Positions 43,506 to 54,200 of a DNA stretch of 64,000 bases are shown here, piece after piece. The translations under genes and the position numbers were made by a program. Source of the stretch: Bifidobacterium canis (GTDB lineage Bacteria > Actinomycetota > Actinomycetes > Actinomycetales > Bifidobacteriaceae); the NCBI RefSeq assembly GCF_009727065.1, contig NZ_WNLP01000003.1:1-64000 (forward strand). Direction: 5' to 3'. Below the pieces are notes generated by a model. That model worked only from the letters and a program-made list of their open reading frames with translations. It was not told the origin of the DNA and made no database searches. Positions within the stretch are counted from its first letter, which is position 1. Every line of letters begins with the position of its first letter.

Positions 43506-44696
43506 ATGGTCAATCAGAAATACAAGGAGATGCTCGGCGAGAAATCGGTTATTCGCCAGATCGCGGAGACTGCGACCGCCCGCCGCGCACAGATCGGCAC
43601 CGACGAAGTGTTCGACTTCTCGATCGGCAACCCGAGCGTGCCGTGCGCGCCGGAGTTCACGCAGGCGATGATCGACCTCTATGAGACGCGCGAGCCGCAT
43701 GAACTGCACGGATACAGCCCGTCGGTGGGTCTGCCGTCGTTCCGTGGCGCCGTCGCCGACTCCCTGAACCGTCGTTTCGGCATGGACTACACGCTGAACC
43801 ATATCTTCCCTACCTCCGGTGCGACCGGCGCGCTCGCGCACGCGTTCCGCGCAGTGACCAAGCCGGGCGATGAAGTGCTCACGTTCGCGCCGTTCTTCCC
43901 CGAATACATGCCGTATGTGGAGGGCACGGGCGCGCACTTGAGTGTTGTGCCGCCCGACACGAAGGCGTTCCAGATCGACTTCGAGGCGTTCGAGCGCGCG
44001 CTCAACCCGAACGTGACCGCCGTGCTCATCAATACGCCAAACAATCCTTCAGGTGCCTCATATTCCGCCGCCACATTGGAGCATCTCGCGCAGGTGCTGC
44101 TCGCTAAGCAGGTGGAATACGGGCACGACATCTTCCTGATCAGCGACGAGCCGTACCGCGAGATCATGTTCGACGGAGTGACCCAGCCGTACCCGGCGAA
44201 GTTCTATGACAATACGCTGACCTGCTATTCGTTCTCGAAGTCGCTGTCGCTGCCAGGCGAGCGCATCGGCTACGTCGCCGTGAACCCGCGCGCCACCGAC
44301 GCCGACATCATGGTTCCGGTGTTCGCGCAGATCAGCCGCACGATCGGCCACAATTGCCCGTCGTCGAGCATGCAGCTCGCGGTGGAGCAAGTGAGCGACA
44401 AGACCAGCGACCTCTCCATTTACGAGACGAACATGAACCTGATCTACGACGCGCTCGTTGATCTCGGCTTCGACGTGGTGCGCCCTGGCGGCACGTTCTA
44501 CATCTTCCCGAAGTCGCTGGAACCCGATGCGAACGAGTTCGCGCGCAAGGCGATGGAATACGACCTGTTCGTCGTGCCGTCTGATTCGTTCGGCATGCCG
44601 GGCTATCTACGCATGTCGTATTGCTTGGAAACCGAGCATGCGAAGCGGGGAGTCGAACGCTTGCGCAAGTTCGTGCACGAGGTGTATGGCCGCTGA
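43506..44696 (+). CDS. PLP-dependent class I aminotransferase
   Basis: This 396-residue fold-type I aminotransferase has the PLP Lys in SFSKSLSLPGERIGY (about residue 245), the cofactor-binding NTPNNPSG and ISDEPYREI segments, and the C-terminal Arg region GYLRMSYCLE. The N-terminus has FDFSIGNPSVP. CGGAG precedes the ATG. It could act on aspartate, aromatic amino acids or alanine; the sequence alone does not decide. It is transcribed alone and has a strong terminator. The leader contains a CGACC...GGTCG hairpin (43437-43454). Confidence 0.9.
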   Translation: MVNQKYKEMLGEKSVIRQIAETATARRAQIGTDEVFDFSIGNPSVPCAPEFTQAMIDLYETREPHELHGYSPSVGLPSFRGAVADSLNRRFGMDYTLNHIFPTSGATGALAHAFRAVTKPGDEVLTFAPFFPEYMPYVEGTGAHLSVVPPDTKAFQIDFEAFERALNPNVTAVLINTPNNPSGASYSAATLEHLAQVLLAKQVEYGHDIFLISDEPYREIMFDGVTQPYPAKFYDNTLTCYSFSKSLSLPGERIGYVAVNPRATDADIMVPVFAQISRTIGHNCPSSSMQLAVEQVSDKTSDLSIYETNMNLIYDALVDLGFDVVRPGGTFYIFPKSLEPDANEFARKAMEYDLFVVPSDSFGMPGYLRMSYCLETEHAKRGVERLRKFVHEVYGR

Positions 44697-44719
44697 TTGA
44701 GCGGCGGCCGTTTGCTCGG

Positions 44720-44753
44720 CGGGGTGCTGAGAACTCAGCACCCCGTTTTCTTT
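44720..44753 (+). terminator. Terminator of the aminotransferase gene
   Basis: The 11-bp stem CGGGGTGCTGA / TCAGCACCCCG has the loop GAAC, followed by TTTTCTTT. Confidence 0.93.
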
Positions 44754-45003
44754 GGAAATTTCTATATATTATTTGCCTGTGTTTTTCTCAGTGAAGTAGA
44801 CAATAGTATGTTCGAACAGTAAATAATTTGATATAGTAATTGTAAAAATTTATGAATTACGGGAGATAGTGCTTGCGTGTGCGAATGAAGCGCTTCAGCA
44901 CTGTCGCGACGGGCATATTAGACTTACCGAGGATTTGCGCGGTTAGGAGCACGTGCAAGAATTATCCGCCGCAACCGTGTCAACTTGAATTCGAGGGGGA
45001 CTT

Positions 45004-47060
45004 GTGATCGAGCAACAAACCGACCCGCGTTGGTTCGTGGAACGCACCGTGCCGGCGGGAGGTCGTATTGACGAGGTGTTCGAGGCGATGACCTCTATGC
45101 CGTTGCCCGATGCATTGGAAACCGAAATCGCGCGCGGCACGCGCGGTTTGATCGGCGAAGACGAGGCGCACGTGGAGCCGTCGGCTTTCGAACGATTCGC
45201 CGCACGCAACTCGAGTCGGCGGGGGCGAGCGATATTCGCGGCATCGCACAGCATGCCAAGCTCACGCTCATGCGCAGGTCGTTGATGCCGTGGTTCCGCG
45301 TCGTGTTCAATGCCGGCGAGCTTGCCGAAGACGAGCGGCAGACGGTGCTCGCGGTGGAGGCGGCGCTCAACCGCATCGCATTCGTGGCGGAGGCGGCGGG
45401 CATGCAAAGCGACCGCCCCGGCTTGGTGAGCTCATTCAATGACGAGCAGATCGACGCGCTGGTTGCACACATGATGAAGAACTGGAACGAGCACGCGGGT
45501 TTTGTGGACTACATGGTCAAGGCACCCAACCCATACCGCAGCGTGTATGGAGTGCATGCGCCGGAGAATGGGGCGTGGGACATACTGACGCAGTTCAAGA
45601 ACACCTGCGATGGGCTGCAACTGCCATTCCGACTCGACACGAGCGCCGAGGCATACCCGCAAACCGGCGACATGGCCATCTCGTTCAACGTGCCTGAACC
45701 GGTACTGTTCTCCGCCGTGTCGCTCAATGCCGTCAGGAGCGGCGACAACGTTGACGGTGGCGAATGGGTGAATTGCGAAAGTCGCCGCGACGTTTGGGCG
45801 AGCACCTATGCGCTGCGCTTGGCGGGGCTTCTGACATACGTCGGTTTCGGCGCCAGCGATGCAATCACCGACATCACGGTGATCGGGCGTCGCGGCAACG
45901 CGCACGGTTCAGCCGTGTTCTCGCTCAAATTCGACCGTGTGGGCTTCTACTTCGATGTGCTGCCGCTCTACCACAACGGCCGCTTCAACGCAGACGAATT
46001 CGACAGCAACCCGCAACGCCTGATCACGCTGCTGCAACCGGTGGAAACGCATGTCAGTTTCAACGAACAGGGCGGTTTCATCGCCGACCCGCAGGCGCGC
46101 GTACCGCAGGCGTTGCTCGACCTGCGCAAGCCGTTGCGCGAAGACGTGCGCGAACTGGCAGACAACATGAAGGCGCTGCTGCGCGCCGACCGTGTGTGCG
46201 AACTCGACGTGAGCAACGACTTGACGTATACGGTGGAAGACATTCAGGCGATCGTTCGCGACAACGCGGATTCGTTGGTGACGGCTATGCTCGAACTCGA
46301 GTCGGCGCAAATGCAGCTCACTAAAGAGCAGCCGATGATGAGCATGATTCGCCAGCCGCTCTACTGCGACCGCGAAGCCCTGCGCTTGCTCGTTTCGCAG
46401 GCGGAGGGCGGCGAGGCGACGCGCTACCGCAAAATCGGGGGCGCGCTCGCGGCGGTGTATGCCGAGCTCGCCCGCATCTACTACAAGCTGGGGCGCAGCA
46501 ACGAAGCGTTCCTCGACCTACGCAAGCTGCAGCAGATGTCGCCGACGAGCATACAAAGCTATGTGGAAGAGACGATGGCATATTTGACTGGCGATGAGCC
46601 GCAGTTCAACCGTGCCATCGACGCGATCACGCTGGCGTTGTCGATTGCCGTCGTTCCCGAAGAAGTCGCTTTCCTCTACTGCACATTCGGCACCGTGCTC
46701 ACCGCCACAGGAGATAAGAATGCTGCGCTTTCGTGCTATTTGATGGCGAGCACGGTGGGGCACACCACGGAGTTCAGCGATGTGGCGCGCGAATCGGCGG
46801 AAGCACTGCTCAGCGGCACCGAAGACCTGATGCCGACCCGCGCACAGACAATCAAAGCGTTGCGCGACGAGGGGATTCCCGTGGCTCCGACGCAAGACAA
46901 TATGCAGTGTTTGACCACTGCAGTGATGATGCTCACCGACGCCGGAGTGCCGCTTGCGGCATTCGATGGCGTCGGCTTGCTGGCCGCCTATTCCGGCGAA
47001 GACACTATGCTGTGGCTGTGCAACGCGCTTCGCCTGGGTGCGGGCGAAGAGAAAGAATAA
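45004..47060 (+). CDS. Large uncharacterised protein with TPR-like C-terminus (frameshifted)
   Basis: After repair this is about 685 residues. I do not recognise the family. There is no signal peptide or membrane span. The N-terminal and middle parts look like mixed alpha/beta domains (MPWFRVVFNAGELAEDERQ, VGFYFDVLPLYHNGRF). Residues about 455-640 contain TPR-like helical repeats (AELARIYYKLGRSNEAFLDL, VLTATGDKNAALSCYLMA). The frame breaks near the TTT at 45186-45188: one more base gives SAFRTIRRTQLESAGASDIR and joins the two frames. The GTG at 45004 follows GAGGGGGA. Its last 73 bases overlap the convergent PfkB gene. Confidence 0.65.
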
Positions 47061-48130
47061 TAATTATTTAAATTATTCTCCTCGGCGTTGAGCTCAGCCA
47101 ACGCCTTCTTGACGAGTTCGGCAGCCTCATCGAACGTCGGGCACTGCGGAACGCCGTTGATGTTCTTCGAAATCGCGAGCGAAGCCGCGGCATTGGCGAT
47201 CTGCACGGCACTTTCGAGATTCCAGCCGTTCGCCAGCAACGCGCACAATGCGCCGGTGTGTGTCGGGCCGGCGGAACGAATATGCGTGGCCTTCGTCTCG
47301 AATCCATCGATATGCTCGGTCTGCTTGCCGTGTTCGCGCAGCCAAGCGCCGCGCGAGCCAGCGCGCAGCACGACGGGCGCGCGCAATACTTCAGCCAGCG
47401 AATCGCACAGATTGCTCATCGACTCGTCGAAGCCGCCGTCAACGCGCATCGAAGCGGATTCGTCGAGCTCGATGCCGAGACGGTCTGCAATCGCGCGACC
47501 CTGCTGGCGGTTCAGCGACCAGATCGGGTGCAGTAATACGAGGTCTTCAAACAGGCGTTCATTCACCGTCGACACCATGCTCGTCGGATTGAACACAATC
47601 TGGAAGTCGCGCATAGCCACCGCGCATTCGGGGCGTGAGATGAACTCCGCAACGGCCGTTGCGCCATTGTTCATCAGTGAAGCGCCGTTGATGTGCACAA
47701 CGTCGCCGGTTTTCGGGTGCACGTGTTCAAACGTCTTTTCGTCGGTGTGCACTTCGGCGCCGGGCGCGGAGATGAACGAGCGTTGCTCGCCATCGTTGAT
47801 CACCAAGCGGGAGCCATTGTCAACGGTTTTGTTAGTCAGGCCGGTGTGCCGAATGTTGGCGTGGGCAAGCGCGGTGCGAATCATGTCTGACCACGGGCCG
47901 GTGCCGAGAACGCTTGCCAATTCGGTGTGAGCCCCCATGCGGCTGGCTGCCTCCAGCACGGCGAAGCTGCCATTCACCGAGCGCGAGTAGCTTTCAGCGC
48001 TGATGAACGAGCCGGGAACCGGGAACTGCGGAACTTTGATCATCACGTCAACCCAGATCTGTCCGAGCGAAATAACCGTCGGCTCGTGGTCGCGGTGTGC
48101 CTGAATCGAGTGAAGAATGTCGCTGAGCAT
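46988..48130 (-). CDS. Divergent PfkB/ribokinase-fold protein
   Basis: This 380-residue protein has the ribokinase fold: an N-terminal VISLGQIWVDVMIKVPQFP, a sugar-lid region VNGSFAVLEAASRMGAHTE, and the C-terminal catalytic region. Where PfkB kinases have the anion-hole/base motif GAGD, this reads SAGPTHTGALCALL, so the catalytic Asp appears to be His. It may have altered chemistry or be non-catalytic. AAAGGGG precedes the ATG at 48130. The last residues (NNLNNYYSF onward) are unlike the family and overlap the convergent gene by 73 bases, which may reflect another frameshift near 47070. Confidence 0.75.
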   Translation of the reverse strand: MLSDILHSIQAHRDHEPTVISLGQIWVDVMIKVPQFPVPGSFISAESYSRSVNGSFAVLEAASRMGAHTELASVLGTGPWSDMIRTALAHANIRHTGLTNKTVDNGSRLVINDGEQRSFISAPGAEVHTDEKTFEHVHPKTGDVVHINGASLMNNGATAVAEFISRPECAVAMRDFQIVFNPTSMVSTVNERLFEDLVLLHPIWSLNRQQGRAIADRLGIELDESASMRVDGGFDESMSNLCDSLAEVLRAPVVLRAGSRGAWLREHGKQTEHIDGFETKATHIRSAGPTHTGALCALLANGWNLESAVQIANAAASLAISKNINGVPQCPTFDEAAELVKKALAELNAEENNLNNYYSFSSPAPRRSALHSHSIVSSPE

Positions 48131-48408
48131 ATAAACCCCTTTCGCAATGCGCCTATTGCATGTATCTGCGTCCATGCACCCTCGCACTTCCGTCTGATTC
48201 TACCCGATAATTCACAATCCAGTAGCATAGATGGCATATTGCAAACGTATGTGTGAGGTCGGAGAGAGTGTGCATTGCATTGTCGGCACTCCTCATGTAG
48301 TATTGGGAAGTTGCGTGTTCAGCCACGCCTCGCTATGCCCGTGTGGAAAGTGTGGTCTGGGGTCAATGCGCAGACTTGCAAGTCAATAGTAATTGTAGGG
48401 AGTCCATT

Positions 48409-48608
48409 ATGGCAGCTCGTTGTGCAGTGTGCGGCAAGGGACCGCAGACCGGTTATTCCGTTTCGCACTCACATATTCGCAATAAGCGCCGCTTCCTGCC
48501 GAACCTTCAGCCGGTGCGTACCACGTCGACGGCCAGAATGTGCGCCTGCGCGTGTGCGCGAAATGCCTCAAGGCTGGCAAGGTTCAGCGAGTGAGCGTTT
48601 CTAAGTGA
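48409..48608 (+). CDS. rpmB: 50S ribosomal protein L28 (frameshifted in this sequence)
   Basis: This is a small ribosomal protein of about 66 residues after repair. The N-terminus [20 protein letters not shown] with its first zinc-type CxxC is followed by [14 protein letters not shown]. As written the frame then runs into [11 protein letters not shown]. Adding one G at 48525 (CCACGTCGAC) restores [20 protein letters not shown] with the second CxxC and the end at TGA 48606-48608. AGGGAG precedes the ATG. A ribosomal protein gene is very unlikely to be broken in a living strain, so this is strong evidence of a sequence error. Confidence 0.93.
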
Positions 48609-48617
48609 TGAAACAAA

Positions 48618-48649
48618 GACCCCGGTGAGTTTTCTCCCGGGGCCTTTTT
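48618..48649 (+). terminator. Terminator of rpmB
   Basis: CCCCGG (48620-48625) pairs with CCGGGG (48637-48642), followed by CC and T5. Confidence 0.85.
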
Positions 48650-48726
48650 GTATCTGCGCACATGCGTTCTTGCGCGGCAACTGGCATACTATTGAAGTGC
48701 AGTGTGACTAGCGTAGGAGGAACGGC

Positions 48727-51069
48727 ATGGCAGGCATCACGGTGGAGACGCCGATCGCGCAGCTGCTGACGAACAAGCGGCGAGTCAGCGCGCTCAAAGC
48801 GCTTGGCGTGGTCTCCGTGGCAGATGCTCTGACGTATTACCCGTTCCGTGTGACAGACCCCGTTCCCGTGCGCGCGCTTTCGCAAGCGCGGCTCGGTGAG
48901 AAGATGGCGAGCGCTGTGCGCGTGCGCAGTGTGCGCGTGACGCCGATGAACGCGCGCCGCGGCTACCGCGTGGAAGTGCTCGTCGATGACGACGAATTCG
49001 CGACCTCGCTGCAAGTGCGCGGCTCGCTCGCGAGTCTCGTGTTCTTTTCGCACAGAAAATCTTATGTGGATTGGCTTGCCACGCGTTTGCGCGTAGACGG
49101 CCACTTGGTGATCGCCGGCGAACCCAGCGCATACAATGACCGCCTGCAGTTCACGCACCCCGAGATGCTCACCATCGGCGACGATCCGCGTGCCGATGTG
49201 ACGAACATACAGCAGGGGTTGCAGCGCGTGTGCCGCCCGCGCCCTGTGTATCACGCGAATTCGCGCATTTCCAGCGAGCATATTCACGAGTCGATTCTGT
49301 TCGTATTGCGCTTGCTTGCCGGCGAAGACGCCACGACCGCCGCGCAAACGGAGGGTGACGAAGGCGCGAGCGTGCACATGACCACGCTGTTTGACGAAAG
49401 CGAGCAGATTCGCGACTCGTTGCGTGCCGCAATACCTGATATTCTGCCGGAACCTATTCGCGCGGAACTCAACTTGATGCACCGCGCGCAGGCGTTTTCG
49501 CAGATCCACGACCCGGACTCCGTGCCCGCGTTCAAACTTGCGATCACGACGATGCGCTACGAAGAGGCGTTCGTGTGCCAGACCGCACTGCTGCAGGCGA
49601 GGCGTTCCGCGAGCGAGCAGACCGCGTATGAGTGCACTGATCTGCGGTTGCGTGACCAATACATCGACGACCTGCCGTTCGCGCTGACGAAAGGGCAGCG
49701 CGCGGTGATCGACCAGATCAGCGAAGACATGTGCAAAGACCACCCGATGCAGCGACTGCTGCAAGGCGAGGTCGGCTCGGGCAAGACTGTGGTCGCGGTG
49801 TCGGCGATGCTGCAGGCAGTCGGCTCCGGGCATCAGGCAGTGCTCGTCGCGCCCACGCAGGTGCTCGCGGAGCAGCACTACAAGTCGATTCGTAAAGTGT
49901 TCAACCGCGCTCCGGTGCTGCTGCTCACCGGCGGCATGCGCTTGGCTGAGCGCCGCAAAGTGCTCGGTACTGCGGCGAGCGGCGACCCATGCATCGTCGT
50001 GGCCACGCACGCGGCGTTTTCGAAGTCGTTCCAGGCACCGAACTTGGCGCTCGCGGTGATTGACGAGCAGCATCGTTTCGGCGTGGAACAGCGTGAAACA
50101 TTGCGGTCGAAGGCGGAATGCGACCCGCATCTGCTGGTGATGACGGCGACTCCGATTCCGCGCACTGCCGCAATGACGTGGTTTGGAGATCTCGATATTT
50201 CGTGGCTCACCGAACTGCCGGGAGGGCGCAAGCCGATTCAAACCGTGGTGATCGACGAGCGCAACGGCTCGCTTATGGGCGAGATGTTCTGGCATATTCG
50301 CCACCGCATCGACGCAGGCGAACGCGCATACATCGTGTGCCCGCGCATTGACGTTGCCGAAGACGATGACGCGGGGGATGGCGCTGGTGCTTCGGAGGAT
50401 GACGGAGATTCGCTGCTCACTGATGACCAGCTCGGCGAGAGCGCTGTGCCGCGCGCGCCGCTGCATTCGGTGCACGAGATCAGTGAACGCTTGCAGTCGC
50501 TGCCACAGTTCGAGGGGATTCGTTTCTGCGAGCTGACCGGCCGCGATGACGACGCGACGAAGGAACGCGTCATGGCGGAGTTCTCGCAAGGGGAGACGCC
50601 GATTATGGTCGCCACCACAGTGATCGAAGTGGGCGTCGACGTGCCGCAGGCGAGCTGCATCGTCATTTTCGACGCGGATCGCTACGGACTCTCGCAGCTG
50701 CACCAGTTGCGTGGGCGCGTGGGTCGTGGCGGTACACGAAGTTGGGCGTTCCTCATTTCGCAGGCTGAACCCGGCAGCATCGCCGAACAGCGGCTCGATG
50801 TGATCGCCAACTCGCTTGATGGCGCGCTTATTGCGCAAAAAGACTTGGAATTGCGCGGCGCGGGCGATGTGCTCGGAGACACGCAGTCCGGTGGCAAATC
50901 GAGCCTGAAACTGCTACGCGTGGTCACTGACGCGAAGATGATCGCCGACGCTCGCAAACGCGCCGAACTGTTGCTCGACGCCGACCCGACGCTGGCGGAT
51001 CATGTGCAACTCGCCGGAGCAGTTCTTGATTTCTCGCGTGGAAACGAAAAATTCCTGATTAGCAACTGA
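48727..51069 (+). CDS. recG: ATP-dependent DNA helicase RecG
   Basis: This 780-residue cytoplasmic helicase remodels stalled forks and branched DNA. After an N-terminal helix-hairpin and OB-type wedge domain (about residues 1-180), the SF2 motor shows Walker A GEVGSGKT (about 353), DEQH in AVIDEQHRFGVEQ (about 446), MTATPIPRT, and in the second lobe VIEVGVDVPQAS and QLRGRVGRG. An acidic insert (EDDDAGDGAGASEDDGD) sits in the second lobe. GGAGG precedes the ATG. Immediately downstream of rpmB, as in many Gram-positive genomes. Confidence 0.96.
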   Translation: MAGITVETPIAQLLTNKRRVSALKALGVVSVADALTYYPFRVTDPVPVRALSQARLGEKMASAVRVRSVRVTPMNARRGYRVEVLVDDDEFATSLQVRGSLASLVFFSHRKSYVDWLATRLRVDGHLVIAGEPSAYNDRLQFTHPEMLTIGDDPRADVTNIQQGLQRVCRPRPVYHANSRISSEHIHESILFVLRLLAGEDATTAAQTEGDEGASVHMTTLFDESEQIRDSLRAAIPDILPEPIRAELNLMHRAQAFSQIHDPDSVPAFKLAITTMRYEEAFVCQTALLQARRSASEQTAYECTDLRLRDQYIDDLPFALTKGQRAVIDQISEDMCKDHPMQRLLQGEVGSGKTVVAVSAMLQAVGSGHQAVLVAPTQVLAEQHYKSIRKVFNRAPVLLLTGGMRLAERRKVLGTAASGDPCIVVATHAAFSKSFQAPNLALAVIDEQHRFGVEQRETLRSKAECDPHLLVMTATPIPRTAAMTWFGDLDISWLTELPGGRKPIQTVVIDERNGSLMGEMFWHIRHRIDAGERAYIVCPRIDVAEDDDAGDGAGASEDDGDSLLTDDQLGESAVPRAPLHSVHEISERLQSLPQFEGIRFCELTGRDDDATKERVMAEFSQGETPIMVATTVIEVGVDVPQASCIVIFDADRYGLSQLHQLRGRVGRGGTRSWAFLISQAEPGSIAEQRLDVIANSLDGALIAQKDLELRGAGDVLGDTQSGGKSSLKLLRVVTDAKMIADARKRAELLLDADPTLADHVQLAGAVLDFSRGNEKFLISN

Positions 51070-51205
51070 ATCAACGTGAATAAATGACCAAAACGCTGGA
51101 TTGATACTAGTAATTTCGCTAATAGCATGTAAACTTGTACAGAACGAATGAGTTTGCACTACCACATGCAGTGATAGTGAGAGTGCCAAGCTGAAACGAT
51201 TCGTT

Positions 51206-51211
51206 GGGGGG
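51206..51211 (+). promoter_or_regulatory. G6 tract upstream of the giant surface protein
   Basis: GGGGGGAAA begins 58 bases before the start codon, matching the string upstream of the LPMTG protein (1802-1810). Poly-G tracts near bifidobacterial pilus genes can be phase-variable, but six Gs is short and this one is non-coding. Confidence 0.35.
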
Positions 51212-51263
51212 AAACGGTTGTTGAGGACTGTTTTTCTGGGAAACACAAGTAGAAGAGGCAATC

Positions 51264-54200
51264 ATGTTATGGCAGAGATTGCGTACTTGGGGGCAGAACA
51301 TATTCAGCTCAGCGAGTACGGCGACAAAACGTGCTACGGCCGCCGTCGTATCTGTGGCGATGATCGTCGCAGTGGCGCTCGTGGCGTTGCCTGCACAGGC
51401 TGCAAGCAACAAAGTGGCGGATCCGACCACATTTGAGCAGTGGCGTGAAGGCGTCGGCGACCCGACCGACCCGCGCTCCACCGGTCGCGTGTGGACGGAT
51501 AAATCCGTTTCGACTACAGAAGAAACACTGACGACGTATACCGGCGAAAAAGTGACGGTGACGCCGAAAGACGACAGCTTCCTCGTTGGACTGTCAGCGC
51601 TGTCCAGCGCCCAGAAGCTCATCGGTGTGGCGAACAACACGAAGCCGCTTGACATTGTGCTCGTGCTCGACACCTCCGGCTCGATGGCATACAACATGGA
51701 TGGCGAGAGGTATACGTATGAGGCTGTGTATTCCGATGATTTAAATACCGGAAATACCTACTACATACCGAATGGTGATGGTTATCGTTCAGTAACCTGG
51801 AGCAGGAATGAACGTTCGTGGGGATATACCTCGAATAGGCGTTGGGTGTCTGTTACTCCGAAAACAGGCGCCAATGATACGAATTCTGCTCATACGCAGT
51901 TCTATGACCGACAGAATATTCCTGAACAAGATACACGTCTGTATGCTCTCAAGCAGGCTGTGAATGGCTTTATTGACCAGACGAACACAGCGAATAGCAC
52001 GGTGAGTGACCCGAATAAGAAGAACCGTATTGGTCTCGTTACTTATGCGACTAACGCCGAACAGAAAAGTGGCCTCACATCTGAATTAAATGCATTGAAG
52101 ACCACGGTGAACGGGTTGCAGGCTACAGGGTCGACCCATGCTGATTTGGGATTGCAATATGCAAATACGCTGTTAACAGGTGAAGCCCGAGCAGATGCCA
52201 GCAAGATCGTTATTTTCTTTACCGATGGTGAACCAGGCGGTAATTCAACCACATCTCCGTTCAGTACGGTGGCACCAGCTGCAGTTCAAGCATCGTTGGG
52301 CATCAAGAATGCCGGAGCAATGGTATACTCCGTTGGCATTTTTGAAGGTGCTGATGCTTCGGCGAATGTGTCTTCTGTCACTGTAAATACGCAGTCTGGC
52401 GCATTGCGCTCGAATGCGTTCATGCAGGCCGTGTCCAGCAACTATCCGCAGGCCACCAACTGGTATTACTCCTCGTTCGGGCCACGTGCCGCGAACTCTA
52501 ACTACTATTTGGCGGCATCGGATGCCGATGCTTTGAACGCGGTGTTCGAGCAGATCTGGGGCGAAGTGGCGAGCAACCCGACTTCGCCAATCACGTCGGA
52601 AACGACCGGCGGCACCACTGATGAACAGAAGGGCGCTGTGACCTTCGTTGATCAACTCGGCGACTACATGCACGTGAGCTCGATGAACAGCGTGGTGTTT
52701 GCGGGAACGAAGTTCGAATTCGATAAGGATGCCGCGAATGCTGTGGTGAAAAACGGCAACGTCACCACTTACACATTCTATGGCGATGTTGCTGGCAACG
52801 AGGTCTACAAGGCTGCGAAACTGCAGGATTTGAAGATCACCGTCACCAGCTACGACAACGCCAAGGGCGACACCGTGCAAGTGGAAGTCCCGGCAGATCT
52901 GTTGCCACTGCGTCTGTACACGACGAAGATCGACAAAGACGGCAACATCACCAGCGATATTGCTCGCACGCATCCGATTCGTCTGTTCTACGACGTTGCT
53001 TTGAAAGATGGAGTGGAAGATAAGGTGGCGAAGCCCGATGAGGAGATGCGTCAATACATCGAGAAGCACACCGACGACGACGGCAACGTGTTCTTCCTGA
53101 CGAATGATTACGACACATCAGCGGAGCAGAAGGCTGTGAACGGCACAACGACTGCCACGTTCAAGCCTGCGACGACGAACGATTTCTATTACTTCACCGA
53201 AAATACGCCGCTGTACAATTCCAAGGATCTCAACGATCCGGCGACTTCGATAGAAGCAGGAAAGACGTACTACTACCAGTGCACGTACTATGCGAATAAC
53301 GCGCAGCACGAGCAGTGGATCGACGTGCTCGGCGAGAACGCCATTGGCAAGGCTGTGCAGGATCCATCCACTAAGCATTACTACGCGCCAGCTGGCACTA
53401 CTCGTACCGGTTTGTCGCGTCTGTACACCGCTGAGAAAACCAAGAACTCGACCGACACGGCGACCAACGCCATCGCTCCTAACTGGGAGTCGAATCTGGT
53501 CACCGTGCACTTGGGCAACAACGGTAAGCAGACCGTGGAAGGCTCCGGCACGCTTAAGGTGACCGAAGAGGTCAAGTGGGCGGAGGGTGCAACGAAGGAT
53601 CCCAATAAGGAATTCCCGTTCACGTTGAAGCTCGAAGGCAATGGCTTCGACGGTGAATTCCAAGCCGTTATTGCAGGTGAAGAAAAGACCGTCAAAGACG
53701 GCTACACCTTCACACTCAAAGACGGCGAAAGCGCGATGGTCTATGGCCTGACACCTGGCGTCAAAGCCACGGTGACGCAGACCGGTGATCACGGTGGTGC
53801 TGGCTGGTCGGTAAACCACGAAACCGATGCAGGTGAGATCGAGAAGAACAAGACGACCGAACTTGCATTCGTGAACACCTATACGCTGGAACCGGTGACG
53901 CTTGATGCAGACTCGATCAAGGGATCCAAGACCCTGATTGGCCGTGACTGGCAGACTGATTCAGCGTTCACATTCACCATGACCGCGGGTGACGCGAACC
54001 CTAATGCTCCACTGCCGAATCCTGCCACCGTTGAGGTGAAGAACCCGTCTACGGGTGAATACACAGACGGTGAGAAGATCGGCTTTGCATTCGGCGCGAT
54101 TGAATACACCAAGCCGGGCACGTATCAGTACGTGATTACGGAGCAGGAAGGCAACAAGCCGAAGCTGTCGTATTCCAGCGCTCGCTATGTGGTGACAGTA

